Of a stretch of DNA of 64,000 bases, positions 10,797-21,126 are shown piece after piece. The position numbers and the translations under genes are program-made. Numbering within the stretch: the first letter of the stretch is position 1; every line of letters starts with the position of its first letter. The DNA is from Thereva unica (lineage: Eukaryota; Arthropoda; Insecta; Diptera; Therevidae): the NCBI GenBank assembly GCA_949987705.1, contig OX465282.1:81394070-81458069 (forward strand), given 5' to 3'. The notes beneath the pieces are model-generated. The model saw nothing but the letters and a program-made list of their open reading frames with translations, did not search any database and was not told the origin of the DNA.

Positions 10797-10968
10797 TAGT
10801 CCGGTCAAATTAGACCAAAAAATAGGTATGAGGGTACAGAAATTCGCACCAAGCTGAAAATTGGTAGGATTGTTCAAAGCACCGTTATAAATGAAATCTA
10901 AAAAGTCCTCATCGATCCGCCACCTGGAACCTGGATTTACTCGGGGTCAAAGGTCACAAAAACGGGTT
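10797..10968. repeat. Old interspersed repeat, left part (host of the gypsy insertion)
   Basis: Starts TAGTCCGGTCAAATTAG and includes AAGCTGAAAATTGG and GGTCAAAGGTCACAAAAA. The same phrases in the same order occur at 48436-48600. The repeat continues beyond the gypsy element at 16991. Confidence 0.7.
10964..10968. repeat. Target-site duplication GGGTT, left
   Basis: Matches 16986-16990 exactly. Confidence 0.9.
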
Positions 10969-11249
10969 TGTGGCGGTTGCAACGCATATCCGGTCGTACA
11001 ACAATCCCACTAAAACTGCAGTCAACAATCCCACTAAAACTGCAGTACCCAGAGCACCGGAAAGACATCCACCGAACGACAGAGGTCAAGGAGGTAGCAA
11101 CTGCCTCACTCTCTGCAGTAACGCCATGACGATAAGTTTGTCGAATTTTTATATTGAATTAAATAGTGAATAGAAACTACATATTGTTAATTAAAATAAA
11201 GTACTTTGATTACATATTCTCTTTTCCATTCTGGCACTACGTGAGAACA
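10969..11249 (+). repeat. 5' LTR, 281 bp
   Basis: Begins TGTGGCGGTTGCAACG and ends GTGAGAACA. It contains a tandem 24-bp duplication (CAACAATCCCACTAAAACTG plus CAGT, 11000-11047) and an AATAAAG signal near its end. There is one base difference from the 3' LTR. Confidence 0.95.
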
Positions 11250-11253
11250 TAAA

Positions 11254-11270
11254 TGGTGACCCCGAGAGTT
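11254..11270 (+). promoter_or_regulatory. Primer binding site candidate
   Basis: TGGTGACCCCGAGAGTT starts four bases after the LTR. Its first 12 bases equal the primer site of the BEL element at 22061-22080, so the same tRNA 3' end may prime both. Confidence 0.6.
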
Positions 11271-12340
11271 AAATTGAAAGTAAATCCAAGGTGATCTTAA
11301 AGTGAAAAATAATAAAATGTGATCATGTGTGCAGAGTGGTTGCTTTCTAATTAGAACATAAATGAACTTAAAATATTTAAAAGAACAAAAAAAAAAAAAA
11401 ACAAAGATACAGACAATTGCCCTTAAAATATTTTTTTAAAATTAAATAAATTAAATCGAAGCTGCAGAAATCGAGACAACATTTAGTCACCTAACAATGG
11501 AGCCACATGGCAAAAATCCATGAATCAACAGAGTGCATCGAAAGAATCATCGAAGAATCAGCAAACACAACAAAAAACTAACAAGAAAAGAACAATTCCG
11601 ACAGCAGATGACCATTTATTATCCGGAAAATAATAGATTTCATCAACCACGCCATGCGCTGAAACACTCAACCACTTCCAAAAAATGGCTGAACATCATA
11701 AATATAGCATAAAAAATTAACCATAAGTTAAGTGAAATTCATAATATAATATATAATCTAATAAAAATAAGTCTCTAATTGAATTTTCATAAATATTTTA
11801 GGAACCTAGCAATAAAACAAATCTGTATAAAAAAAACGAGGAAAACGAGGAAAGAAAAAAAAAACCAAATATTCAAAACAAAAGAAGAATTGAACAATAG
11901 AGAAATCTTCATACACAAAAAAAAATCTAAGCGAATGCTGGACATTACAAAACTTTTCAGAGTGAGTACAGTTTAAAAAAAATAAATGGAATTAATAACG
12001 AAAATAAAATGAAATAAAATAAAAAATTTCATGATTATTTTGAAACATTAATTAAATTAAAAATACAATATAAATTCGAAGTTAGTTGCAAAATTTTTTA
12101 TCTCGATGTGAGTTTCTAGCATCAGACTCAGTACATAGCAATCTTTAAAAAACAAAAATTTAATAACCATCCGCAATTGCGGTAAAAATATAGTAAAGCT
12201 CGACTCTTGTAAATACGTTCTTAGATATCTTGTTTACCTACATCTTCATTTGGATAGAAATATCAGCGAAAGTAGACCATTTCTTCTACCCACTATCGTG
12301 TATCTAAAGTTTGGTAATACCTTAACAAACTAAAGTCACA
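11271..12340 (+). other. Untranslated leader of the gypsy element
   Basis: About 1.1 kb of A-rich sequence between the primer site and the gag ATG. It would hold packaging signals, but none can be recognised by eye. A 65-codon lysine-rich frame at 11779-11976 looks accidental. Confidence 0.6.
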
Positions 12341-13261
12341 ATGCTTGACGAAAACGACACGCAGGCAACCGAAAAACCACAAATGCACCAAGCCCTAGTG
12401 GACATTGGTGAGCCTAGTGTTAGTGTTCCCAGCCATAAGACCCTAAATAACCCTCAAATCATTTCAATAAAACTCCCTACATTCTGGAACAATCGTCCAG
12501 ATCTATGGTTTATACAAGTGGAAACACAATTCAAATTCAAAGGTATCACCACATCCCAAACCAAGTATGACTATCTCGTCGCGGCCCTACCAGAGGAAAC
12601 AATGGAAATGGTCGCTGACACCTTATTAAATCCACCTCCACAAGAGAAGTACGAACACTTAAAAAAACTAATATTAACTCGTTGTCGAGATTCCGAAGAG
12701 AGAAGGCTCGATACTCTACTCCACAAAGTGGAACTCGGGAATTACAGACCTTCGGAGTTGTTTAGGCAGATGGAATCACTAGCTGGAGGCAATAGCCTTG
12801 TCAACAAACCCTTACTGCATAAATTATGGATGAACAAACTTCCACCATCCATGCAAGCGTGTATCATAGCTATCAAACAAAGGACTCCTCAGGAGGAGTT
12901 ATTTGCGGTGGCAGACAGCATTCACGATTCCACCACATCCCCAAAAGTTTCAACCGTAGAACATACTGCACGTAACTTAAATGACACTAATACAGAAAGA
13001 CTTACAAACGTAGTAGAAGATTTAAGTCGACGAATTCAAAGTCTAGAAGGTAGGTTGTCACGGTCAAGAGCTCGCAGCTCTTCCAGGAATAAAACTTTTA
13101 AAAACAACAAACCTCTTTCGCGATCAAATTCGAAAAATAATTTTAACAAACAGAAAAATGTTTGCTGGTATCATCAAAAATATGGATATAAGGCACGAAA
13201 ATGCTTGCATCCATGCAACAAAAGCAACAATGAACAAGCACTGACAAAAAACGACGAATAG
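12341..13261 (+). CDS. gag: Gag polyprotein of the Ty3/gypsy element
   Basis: A 306-residue protein that should form the virus-like particle and package element RNA in the cytoplasm. Residues 40-200 resemble the insect gypsy capsid region: [18 protein letters not shown], then the [11 protein letters not shown] and LPPSMQA blocks. The C-terminal third is rich in S, R and N and ends in a knuckle-like [18 protein letters not shown] (C-x3-H-x7-C type, typical of this group rather than CCHC). The start ATG at 12341 is the first in frame after the leader. The stop TAG at 13259-13261 lies 10 bp downstream of an A AAA AAC heptamer, and pol is in the -1 frame. Gag-Pol is thus expected by frameshifting. 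The frame is intact. Confidence 0.93.
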   Translation: MLDENDTQATEKPQMHQALVDIGEPSVSVPSHKTLNNPQIISIKLPTFWNNRPDLWFIQVETQFKFKGITTSQTKYDYLVAALPEETMEMVADTLLNPPPQEKYEHLKKLILTRCRDSEERRLDTLLHKVELGNYRPSELFRQMESLAGGNSLVNKPLLHKLWMNKLPPSMQACIIAIKQRTPQEELFAVADSIHDSTTSPKVSTVEHTARNLNDTNTERLTNVVEDLSRRIQSLEGRLSRSRARSSSRNKTFKNNKPLSRSNSKNNFNKQKNVCWYHQKYGYKARKCLHPCNKSNNEQALTKNDE

Positions 13262-16200
13262 CCACATCGTCCACGGCAACGAATGTGCGCAACAAATCAT
13301 GCCGCTTGTTCATATACGACAACACAAGCAAGATTAACTATCTAATTGATACAGGTGCCGAAATATCAATTATTCCTAAAAAATACTATCCAAAAGTTTA
13401 CAAACATTCTGATTTCAAATTAGAAGCCGCAAACGGGGAAAAAATATCAACATATGGATTTAAACAATTAACAGTGGATTTAAACCTACATCGAACCTTT
13501 GACTACACATTCGTAATCGCCCCTCTTGACCACGCAATAATAGGTGCCGACCTATTATATAAATTTAACCTGATAGTTGACATACGCGAAAGGAAACTCA
13601 TAGATAAATCAACCCTGCTTTCAGTTAAAGGTATCACTCGCTTCGTTAACACTATCAGCCCAAAGTTATGCCACATTCAAGGAGAATATGGAGCAATCCT
13701 TAACGAATTCCCAACTTTAAAAACTCCACCTAATTTCACCACAAACGCTCAGCACGACGTAGTGCATCGCATCAACACCCAAGGCGCTTTACCGTCCGCC
13801 CGTCCAAGAAGACTTAATACCGAAAGATATCAAGCCGCGAAAAAAGAATTCGAACAAATGGTCAGATTAGGTATATGTCGCCCTTCTTCTTCATACGTAG
13901 CCTCTCCTCTACATTTAGTACCAAAGAAAGGTACACAAGACCTTCGACCGTGTGGCGATTATAGACAGCTAAATGCCGCCACAGTTTTCGATAAATACCC
14001 GTTACCAAATATTCAAGACTTCACAATGCATTTGAACGGCTGTACAATATTCTCAAAAATCGATCTTATAAGGGCATACCACCAGATACCGGTAGCCCCA
14101 GAAGACGTGCACAAAACAGCTGTCACCACACCATTTGGGTTGTACGAATTCTTAAGAATGCCTTTTGGGGTAAAAAACGGGGCCCAGACTTTTCAAAGAT
14201 TCATCAATGAAGTCGTTGCAGGCCTTAATTTCACCTTTGCTTACATAGACGACATTCTCGTCGGTAGCAAAACTCCCCAGGAACATAAAGAGCATTTGAG
14301 GACATTATTAGCAAGGCTACAAAAATACGACATAAAGGTCAATCCAACCAAATGTATCTTTGGAGAGAAACAATTAACTTTTTTAGGACATGAAATATCC
14401 GAAAATGGCATAATACCATCTCCAGAACGAATAAAAGCAATTTCAGAGTTTCCAACTCCGACTACTTCCAAAAAACTACAGCGTTTTCTCGGTATGGTAA
14501 ACTTTTACCATAGATTTTTACCAAATATTGCGGAATTGTGCATACCACTATACGATTGCCTAAAGGAATGCACAACCAACAAAAAATCAAAGTCAAAGAT
14601 AACATGGTCTGACACACAACAACAAGCCTTCGATAACATAAAAAAACACTTAAAAACCTGTGTCCTTTTAGTCCACCCGGATCCGAATGCAAAAGTAAGC
14701 TTATGGGTTGACGCATCACAAGACGCGGTAGGTGGTGTATTACAACAATATACCAATGGCAAATGGCAACCTTTAAGTTTTTTCTCGAAAAGATTACAAG
14801 AACGTGAACGAAAGTATTCAACTTTCGACCGAGAACTTCTTGCAGCTTTTCTAGCCACTAAAAAATTTCGATATTTCATCGAAGGAAAAAACTTAACAAT
14901 TTACACCGATCATAAGCCTTTAACAAAAGCAATTTGTTCAAAGTCCGAAAAGACTTCGAGACAGACTAACCAGTTAGACTACATTGCTCAATTAACAAAC
15001 GATATACGATATATAAAAGGTTGTCGCAACATCGTAGCAGACACACTTTCCAGGGCACACGTGGACACAATTAGTGAATTAAAACTGGACATAAAAACGC
15101 TAGCTCAAGAACAAGAAAAGGACGAACAGTTGAAGGAAATCTTATCCAATTACCAAAAATCAACAAAGAATTCCTTTACACTCAAAAACATTTTCGTCCC
15201 GTTGGAAGAACAAAACATTTGGTGTGAAACCAATACTGGTACAAATAGGCCATATGTTCCCGACAATCTGCGTAGAATCATCTTCGATGCTTTACATGGT
15301 TTGTCACATCCAGGCATCAGACCTACGAGAAAAATGATTGCTTCCAAATACTTCTGGCCACAAATGAATGGCGATATTAATCGCTGGGCCAAGTCCTGCA
15401 TCCCATGTCAGAAAGCTAAAATCCATAAACACACAGTATCCCCACACGGAAAGTTTAATATTCCTACAGGAAGATTTGAACACATACACTTAGACATTGT
15501 CGGACCTCTTCCACCTTCCAACGGTTACAATTATATTCTAACAATTAAAGATCGATTTTCACATTGGCCTGAGGCAATCCCCATTAAAAACATGACAGCG
15601 AGCACAATAGTCGATGTTTTTCTACATCAATGGATTTCCCGGTATGGTGTCCCAAGAACACTCACGACTGACCAGGGAACACAATTTGAATCATCCTTGT
15701 TTCGCGAATTATCAAAAATATTAAGTAGTCATCGTATAAGAACTACTACTTACCACCCACAAGCAAACGGATTTATCGAGCGTTTCCACCGTCATTTTAA
15801 AACCGCGATTCGTGCCACTAATGACGCTAAAAACTGGTATCATAATTTACCATGGATACTTCTAGGAATCAGGTCAACAGTTATGGAAGATTTCGGGACA
15901 TCACCTGCTCAGTTACTATATGGGCAAGGATTACGATTACCCGGCGAATTCGTAGCGACAGAGACAAAATCTGAAACGGGAATTACCACAACACTGGCAA
16001 ACCAAATCCAACAAAGTCTATGTAAAATAAAACCACAATCAAATAGAGTTCGCAAGCAAAATAATATTTTCATCCCTCAAGATATACAGAAATGCTCACA
16101 CGTTTTTGTACGGGAAGAAACACGAAAAGGAAGTTTAAATGCTCCATACACTGGACCGTACAAAGTTTTGCAACGACACGAAAAATTTTTCAAAATAATC

Positions 16201-16332
16201 ATGAACGAAAAAGATAAATTAATTTCCATTGATAGAATCAAACCAGCATTCGTTTTGAACGAAGATTTGAATTATAGTAATCGCATCACGCGATCAGAGT
16301 CAAACAAAAAGAAAATAAGATTCAACATTTAA
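13234..16332 (+). CDS. pol: Pol polyprotein (PR-RT-RNaseH-IN) of the Ty3/gypsy element
   Basis: The frame opens after a stop at 13231 and runs to TAA at 16330-16332. It is probably made as Gag-Pol by slippage at 13246-13252. Residues here are counted from the GTG at 13285. The aspartic protease has [12 protein letters not shown] (about 21-32). The reverse transcriptase has [13 protein letters not shown] and the catalytic [11 protein letters not shown] (about 320). RNase H has [11 protein letters not shown] (about 475) and TDHKP (about 540). Integrase has a zinc-binding region ending CIPCQ, then D736 in HLDIVGP, D795 in TDQGTQF and E831 in [11 protein letters not shown]. The last two give the D35E spacing. 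A C-terminal [10 protein letters not shown] is the GPY/F module. The domain order IN after RNase H defines Ty3/gypsy. No internal stop or frameshift is seen. Confidence 0.95.
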   Translation, partial: TSTDKKRRIATSSTATNVRNKSCRLFIYDNTSKINYLIDTGAEISIIPKKYYPKVYKHSDFKLEAANGEKISTYGFKQLTVDLNLHRTFDYTFVIAPLDHAIIGADLLYKFNLIVDIRERKLIDKSTLLSVKGITRFVNTISPKLCHIQGEYGAILNEFPTLKTPPNFTTNAQHDVVHRINTQGALPSARPRRLNTERYQAAKKEFEQMVRLGICRPSSSYVASPLHLVPKKGTQDLRPCGDYRQLNAATVFDKYPLPNIQDFTMHLNGCTIFSKIDLIRAYHQIPVAPEDVHKTAVTTPFGLYEFLRMPFGVKNGAQTFQRFINEVVAGLNFTFAYIDDILVGSKTPQEHKEHLRTLLARLQKYDIKVNPTKCIFGEKQLTFLGHEISENGIIPSPERIKAISEFPTPTTSKKLQRFLGMVNFYHRFLPNIAELCIPLYDCLKECTTNKKSKSKITWSDTQQQAFDNIKKHLKTCVLLVHPDPNAKVSLWVDASQDAVGGVLQQYTNGKWQPLSFFSKRLQERERKYSTFDRELLAAFLATKKFRYFIEGKNLTIYTDHKPLTKAICSKSEKTSRQTNQLDYIAQLTNDIRYIKGCRNIVADTLSRAHVDTISELKLDIKTLAQEQEKDEQLKEILSNYQKSTKNSFTLKNIFVPLEEQNIWCETNTGTNRPYVPDNLRRIIFDALHGLSHPGIRPTRKMIASKYFWPQMNGDINRWAKSCIPCQKAKIHKHTVSPHGKFNIPTGRFEHIHLDIVGPLPPSNGYNYILTIKDRFSHWPEAIPIKNMTASTIVDVFLHQWISRYGVPRTLTTDQGTQFESSLFRELSKILSSHRIRTTTYHPQANGFIERFHRHFKTAIRATNDAKNWYHNLPWILLGIRSTVMEDFGTSPAQLLYGQGLRLPGEFVATETKSETGITTTLANQIQQSLCKIKPQSNRVRKQNNIFIPQDIQKCSHVFVREETRKGSLNAPYTGPYKVLQRHEKFFKIIMNEKDKLISIDRIKPAFVLNEDLNYSNRITRSESNKKKIRFNI
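13246..13252 (+). promoter_or_regulatory. -1 ribosomal frameshift heptamer A AAA AAC
   Basis: In the gag frame the codons are ACA AAA AAC, which gives the X XXY YYZ heptamer A AAA AAC just before the gag stop at 13259. The pol frame is open from 13234. Slippage by one base joins the end of gag to pol without a stop. The sequence is seen directly. Function is inferred from known retroviral sites. Confidence 0.8.
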
Positions 16333-16690
16333 TGAATTTATAAAAAAAAAAAAATTTAAATAAAATTTTTTTTCTTTTCTCAAACAATGAATACACAAAT
16401 AAAATTTAACAGTTTATTTAATTACAGACACATATATATAAAAAAAATAAAATAAAATTTTCAATAAAAACAAAATTTACAAAATATATTCAATATTTTT
16501 AAATATTTTAGAATTCTTTGGTTTTGCTTAATTTAAACAATATTTACTTAGTAATAAAAATATATTTAGAAATTTAGAATTTTGTAAACAGGATTAATTA
16601 CTAGTATATAAGAAATAGCTTAGAACTTAAGATTGTAGATTTTATAACGAGATAACCAGATGTACGATATTGGAATGCAGAAATTCTCCA
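16333..16690 (+). other. 3' untranslated region of the gypsy element
   Basis: A very AT-rich stretch between pol and the polypurine tract. No env-like frame is present. Confidence 0.7.
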
Positions 16691-16704
16691 TAGAGGGGGA
16701 GTGA
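16691..16704 (+). promoter_or_regulatory. Polypurine tract
   Basis: TAGAGGGGGAGTGA lies directly before the 3' LTR and is purine-rich apart from its T residues. It is the expected primer for plus-strand DNA synthesis. Confidence 0.8.
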
Positions 16705-16985
16705 TGTGGCGGTTGCAACGCATATCCGGTCGTACAACAATCCCACTAAAACTGCAGTCAACAATCCCACTAAAACTGCAGTACCCAGAGCACCGGAAAG
16801 ACATCCACCGAACGACAGAGGTCAAGGAGGTAGCAACTGCCTCACTCTCTGCAGTAACGCCATGACGATAAGTTCGTCGAATTTTTATATTGAATTAAAT
16901 AGTGAATAGAAACTACATATTGTTAATTAAAATAAAGTACTTTGATTACATATTCTCTTTTCCATTCTGGCACTACGTGAGAACA
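16705..16985 (+). repeat. 3' LTR, 281 bp
   Basis: Matches the 5' LTR except for C in place of T in AAGTTCGTCG. It is followed by the GGGTT duplication. Confidence 0.95.
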
Positions 16986-16990
16986 GGGTT

Positions 16991-17345
16991 TATCGCAATT
17001 TTCAGCAAAACGTTAACTTTTATCATAAAATAGTGTTTACAAAGTTTGTAGATTATGCGATTACCTACAAAAAAGGATCTTATACATTTTCCCGTACGAA
17101 TTGTCATTCATGAGATATCGCCGTTTTAAAGATTTAAAGCACTCATATTCCCTCACTTGCAACTTGTATGGCCGAATTGCCATTTACTTAAACTTTAATA
17201 ACTTCTAGACCGATTATAGTAGAGCAACGTAATTAGGCTCATCTTTTAGGTAAATGTGTATTCTTTTATTTGAAAGAAAGAACAGAAACCTGAGTGACTC
17301 CGTTTAGAAGATATGTAGGTTCAAAGTATGGGCAAACTGCTGAAA
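16991..17345. repeat. Old interspersed repeat, right part
   Basis: Continues the repeat interrupted at 10968. The segment ACAAAGTTTGTAG...TACATTTTCCCGTA...CATTCATGAGATATC (17038-17115) recurs at 47650-47740 in the same orientation. The segment TCTTTTAGGTAAATGTGTAT...GAAGATATGTAGGTTCAAAG recurs inverted at 49345-49430. Confidence 0.75.
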
Positions 17346-18130
17346 AACGACACTTTGAACGGTATTTATCAGAAAAATAATGTTGCTGCCCATATTCTGT
17401 ATTTGCTTCCTGCAAAATTTGCCTTTATTCTCTTTTATTAACTTTTTCTTCTCAAGCATGCGAAACTTTAACTAGGAGTAGTCCCTTTCTTAAGGGTTTT
17501 CTTCACAATTGGGGTCTTAAAATGAAAGTCTTCGTAAGCGTATTTTTGCGGTTTGAATATTTAAATCACTTTTATTTCCACAATCTCGGATCTGCAAATC
17601 ACATAAATTTTGAACCTTCGAAAATGTTAAATATTTCATGTTCACCACACAATATCGTTTGTTTTTATAATTCTCACAACTTATAACATTACATTTAACC
17701 ATTTTTTTCTTATCTTAATACATCCTTTATTTAGTAATCACAACTTTTCACCTTAATAAAATTCGCAAAAATTATTTTTAAATTTGTTTAGCCCCGAACG
17801 AGTTCACTGACGTCACATAAATTTGACATTTCGGGATACATTACCTTATATATGTATACCGTGGGGGGTGATTACAACGGCACAACCTAATCAATTTAGT
17901 AGCAGTTTTTTGGTGGTTGAAAAAAATACTTCGAGTTACTGTTCGTTCTCAACTGAATTTTAATTTTCAAGAGCTTAATTTATATTTTACAATTTGTGCA
18001 ACATCATTTTTTTTAATATTATTGACTCGATTAATTAGAACAACATTAATCAATAAGTTATTGACTTTTTGCGTGGTTGCGGTGACCCGTAATTTTATTT
18101 TATTATTGAGTCAGCAATATGAATGACTCT
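17346..18130. other. Unassigned AT-rich DNA
   Basis: No supported gene. Short frames at 17517-17702 (minus) and 17917-18126 (plus) show no recognisable domain. Confidence 0.3.
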
Positions 18131-18146
18131 GACGCGTGTGGCATAC

Positions 18147-18600
18147 TTATAGTTTTGTTTGTTGTGCAAACATAGTTTTTATGAGAAACTGGTCTGCTTT
18201 GGGGAACCACGTTAAGCCTAAGGTTTTGACGGATGTTTCTGTCACGTCGCTGATACCAATTTCTTTTTCGCGATCTTCTTTTGGGATTCTGGCTAGTAAG
18301 TCTGGATGGCTTGCACACCATTTTCGAAGCGAGAAGCCTCCTGCCTTCATTATGTCGATAAGTTCGGTCTACATATTGAGCGCCTGTCATAACGTCATCC
18401 ATGTAAAAATCTTTCCTGGTAATTGCTGCGCCCAAAGGATATCGTTCTACTTCATCCTCTGCTAATTGTTGCAGGCACCTAGTTGCTAAATAAGGTGCGG
18501 CAGTGGTACCGTAGGTTAATGTTCGTAATCGGAATATTTTCAACTACTCTTTGGGGTGATCTCGCCACAAAATGATCTGTAGATTTTGATCACTTTGATT
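18147..18600 (-). pseudogene. BEL/Pao reverse transcriptase fragment
   Basis: Read on the minus strand, the sequence begins near 18645 with DITKMYRHIWIN and LWRDHP, motif A of Pao reverse transcriptases, then meets a stop (TAG near 18543). It continues in YGTTAAPYLATRCLQQLAED and the catalytic FYMDDVMTGA (YxDD box), and after a frameshift near 18360 in GGFSLRKWCASHP and LGLTWFPKADQF. These copy RNA into DNA in functional elements. Here at least one stop and one frameshift interrupt the domain, and the C-terminal portion is lost after about 18147. The fingers region upstream is largely deleted, since the gag knuckles and part of the protease are only about 400 bp away. Confidence 0.85.
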
Positions 18601-18639
18601 AATCCATATATGTCGATACATCTTGGTTATATCGCTTGT

Positions 18640-18930
18640 AAAAACGTACTTCGTAATCGTAATCCGCCGTCGGGATGTTACTACTCGACTGATCAGATGT
18701 TATTTTCGTGAGGATGAAGACTTCCAAACTGGTTGTGAATCCACATGTCCGTGATTTTATTTTAAGATGAACTCTGCCGTGGCTAGTTAGTGGAATTTCA
18801 CCTATCCCAGTGATGTGCTGTTCCTTGCGGACATGAAACCTAGTCTTCGAGTGAATCGTTCTGTGGCGAAACTGAGCTGGGAGCCAGAATCGGGGACGGC
18901 TCCACCCAGTTGCCATGATGATCCATTACT
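18640..18930 (-). pseudogene. BEL/Pao protease-linker remnant
   Basis: A minus-strand frame reads SRPRFWLPAQFRHRTIHSKT and later GRVHLKIKSRTCG. The second motif resembles the SKGRVxLKLKSR segment that follows the Pao protease. The catalytic aspartate motif itself is not found. The frame runs into the reverse transcriptase motif near 18640, indicating a large internal deletion. Confidence 0.5.
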
Positions 18931-19031
18931 TGCACTATGGCTGTTGCTAAAAATACGTATGACGTTGAACATTTATACTGTGCTTCTTGGTGGGTTGCGG
19001 CTGCTAAGTTTGCTGGAGGGGCAACGATCTC

Positions 19032-19550
19032 TTACTGAGGTGATGGTATCTGAGTGGACCTTGAATCATCGTGCAATATGGTATTGTGTCTCTCTGCACA
19101 TTTGGAACAGCGCCTTCTTTTGCATTTGGATACTGAGTGTCCAGTCCTGAGGCAATTTTCACATCTTTTCCACTGTCGGACGTACTTTGCTCGCTCCTGT
19201 GGTTTTAGCGTTAAAAACCTTTGGCAATAGTACAACGGTTGCTCTCCTTTGCACATGTCGCATGGCCTTTTGATAGGATTTTTTGCTAACATTAAAGAAG
19301 CCTTGTGACCTTGAGGGCGCTCTTTCATGTAGTGGCTGTTGATTGGTCCACTTCCCAGTGCTTCCAGTCATTGAAAGCGCCTTTCCAAGAATTTGAGGAG
19401 TCCAAATATGTCTGGGACTTCCTTCGGATTGGCGAGTGACTGCTCGTAAAGATGATGAGTGGCTCGATCAAGTTTCTTGACCAGGATATGGTGTACGAGA
19501 GGGCTACAACTGTCTGTCTTAAGACCTGTGTTATTTAATTTCAGTAACAC
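19032..19550 (-). pseudogene. 3' part of BEL/Pao gag with zinc knuckles
   Basis: This is the gag segment left on the far side of the LINE insertion. The first frame (19550-19368) reads LLKLNNTGLKTD, then LVHHILVKKLD, YEQSLANPKEVPDI and FLERRFQ, the standard C-terminal capsid motif of Pao gag. After a frameshift near 19370 the next frame (19328-19032) has CDMCKGEQPLYYC and the CENCLRTGHSVSKC knuckle, then CSKCAERHNTILH. These cysteine-histidine modules bind element RNA. Continuity with the 5' half of gag (22032-21127) is clear apart from the inserted LINE. Confidence 0.85.
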
Positions 19551-21126
19551 TTATTTATTTATTTATTTCGCCAAGCAAGGCACACTTAGTCTAAAATTAC
19601 AAATTAAAACATAAGGAACATTTTGACGTATATTATACGCACTAGTTATTAAGTTTACGTTGTTAGTATGGATTTGAGTCTTTTTTGTAGGATAATTTAT
19701 TTATGGCAGGGGTATAGCAAGATCCATAACTGTTAAAGACCCGACAGCATCTGTTGACGGGTTCATTCCTTGCATAGTCGGTACGATGTCTGTATTCCAT
19801 AAGTAGTTTGGTATGCCTGGTATGTCGAATTTGGTCATTAAATTTGATCCTATTAGAAAGAAATTCTACATTGAGGTTTCCGTTCAGGACATCCAAGGTA
19901 AAGCACGATATAAGCAATTTACGCCGACAGGACAGGGGCATGAGGTCCAACACTTTGAGTCTCTCTGTGTAGGGTGGTAGACTGAGATAATCTTGGGAGT
20001 CGTACTGATTTCTCAAGGAGAAGAGAAGAAATCTCTTCTGAATAGATTCAATCCTGCTGCTGCTTACTTGGAATATAGGATCCCAGATCGGGCATGCGTA
20101 TTCCAGGATTGGACGAACTAGTGAGCAGAAGAGTGTCTTTGTGACTCTTACATCGCCGAATTCCTTAGCCCTTCTCTTTATAAAGCCAAGTAACTTGTTG
20201 GCTCTGGCGGTAATATTATCATAGTGTAGACTGAAGTTCGATTTATTGTCTAGGACAACCCCTAGATCCACAATATGGTCGACATGATTCAATATCTTGT
20301 CGTTTAGATAATAATAGTGCAGTTGTGTGTTTTTTCTGCGGGAGAAGGTTATTGCACGGCATTTGCTGATGTTAAGATGTAATTTGTTGGTGGTGCACCA
20401 GTCTTGTAATGCATTAAGCTTTGATTGAAAAAAGGATACATCAGTTTGGGACTTGATAGTGCTATAAATTTTGAGGTCATCAGCGTAGAAAAGATGAGGA
20501 ATGTTGACTAATTTATCAGACAAATCGGAGATGAAGATATTAAAAAGAAGAGGACCCAGGTGACTACCCTGAGGAACACCGGAAGTTGCTTCAATTTCGT
20601 TGGACAGAAATCCTTGAAATCGCACAACTTGTGTTCTGCCATTAAGGTACGATTTTATCCATTCCAGGGAAGGACCGGAGATTCCAAATTTTAATAGATT
20701 TGCTATTAGAATATGGTGGTCTACTCGGTCAAATGCCTTGCTGAAGTCCGTGTAGACAGCATCAATTTGATGGCCACTCTCCATAGCACAAAGTAGTTCG
20801 GAGATAAGAACCATAAGATTTGAGGTGGTCGAACGCCCTTTTCTGAACCCATGTTGTTGCTCGTTAAGGTGTGGGTCGATTACAGGGGCAATATTGTCGT
20901 AGACAAGTTTTTCGAATAGTTTGGGTATTGTTGAAAGTATGGCAATGCCCCTGTAATTGTCAACTGAATTCTTATCACATGCTTTATAGATCGGTGTGAG
21001 GAAGGATTTCTTCCATTGTGTGTGAAACTTTCCAATCGATAATGATCTATTAAATATAATATGGAGAGGGAATAAAATAAGACGTGAGCACCGCTGCAAG
21101 AAACTGGGAGGGAGATTGTCGGGACC
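19551..21126 (-). mobile_element. 5'-truncated Jockey-like LINE inserted in BEL gag
   Basis: The insert keeps only the reverse transcriptase and the C-terminal part of ORF2. It ends in an (AAAT)n tail (19551-19571) preceded by GCCTTGCTTGGCGAAATAAA, which is shared with the end of the copy at 55706. The 5' break falls in the sequence GPDxxPPSFLQ. No clean target-site duplication is visible. Confidence 0.85.

Larger units (their letters stand above)
10969..16985 (+). mobile_element. Complete Ty3/gypsy LTR retrotransposon
   Basis: A 6,017-bp element with 281-bp LTRs (10969-11249 and 16705-16985) that differ at a single base (TTTGTCG against TTCGTCG). It is flanked by a perfect GGGTT duplication at 10964-10968 and 16986-16990. 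It has a primer site, a leader of about 1.1 kb, intact gag, a -1 slippery site, intact pol (PR-RT-RNaseH-IN) and a polypurine tract. No env is present. The single LTR difference and open reading frames point to a recent insertion. It sits inside an older repeat. Confidence 0.95.

Noticed and set aside
17821..17880. TATATATGTATACC as a promoter
   Set aside because: No gene begins downstream, and TA-rich runs are common in this window.
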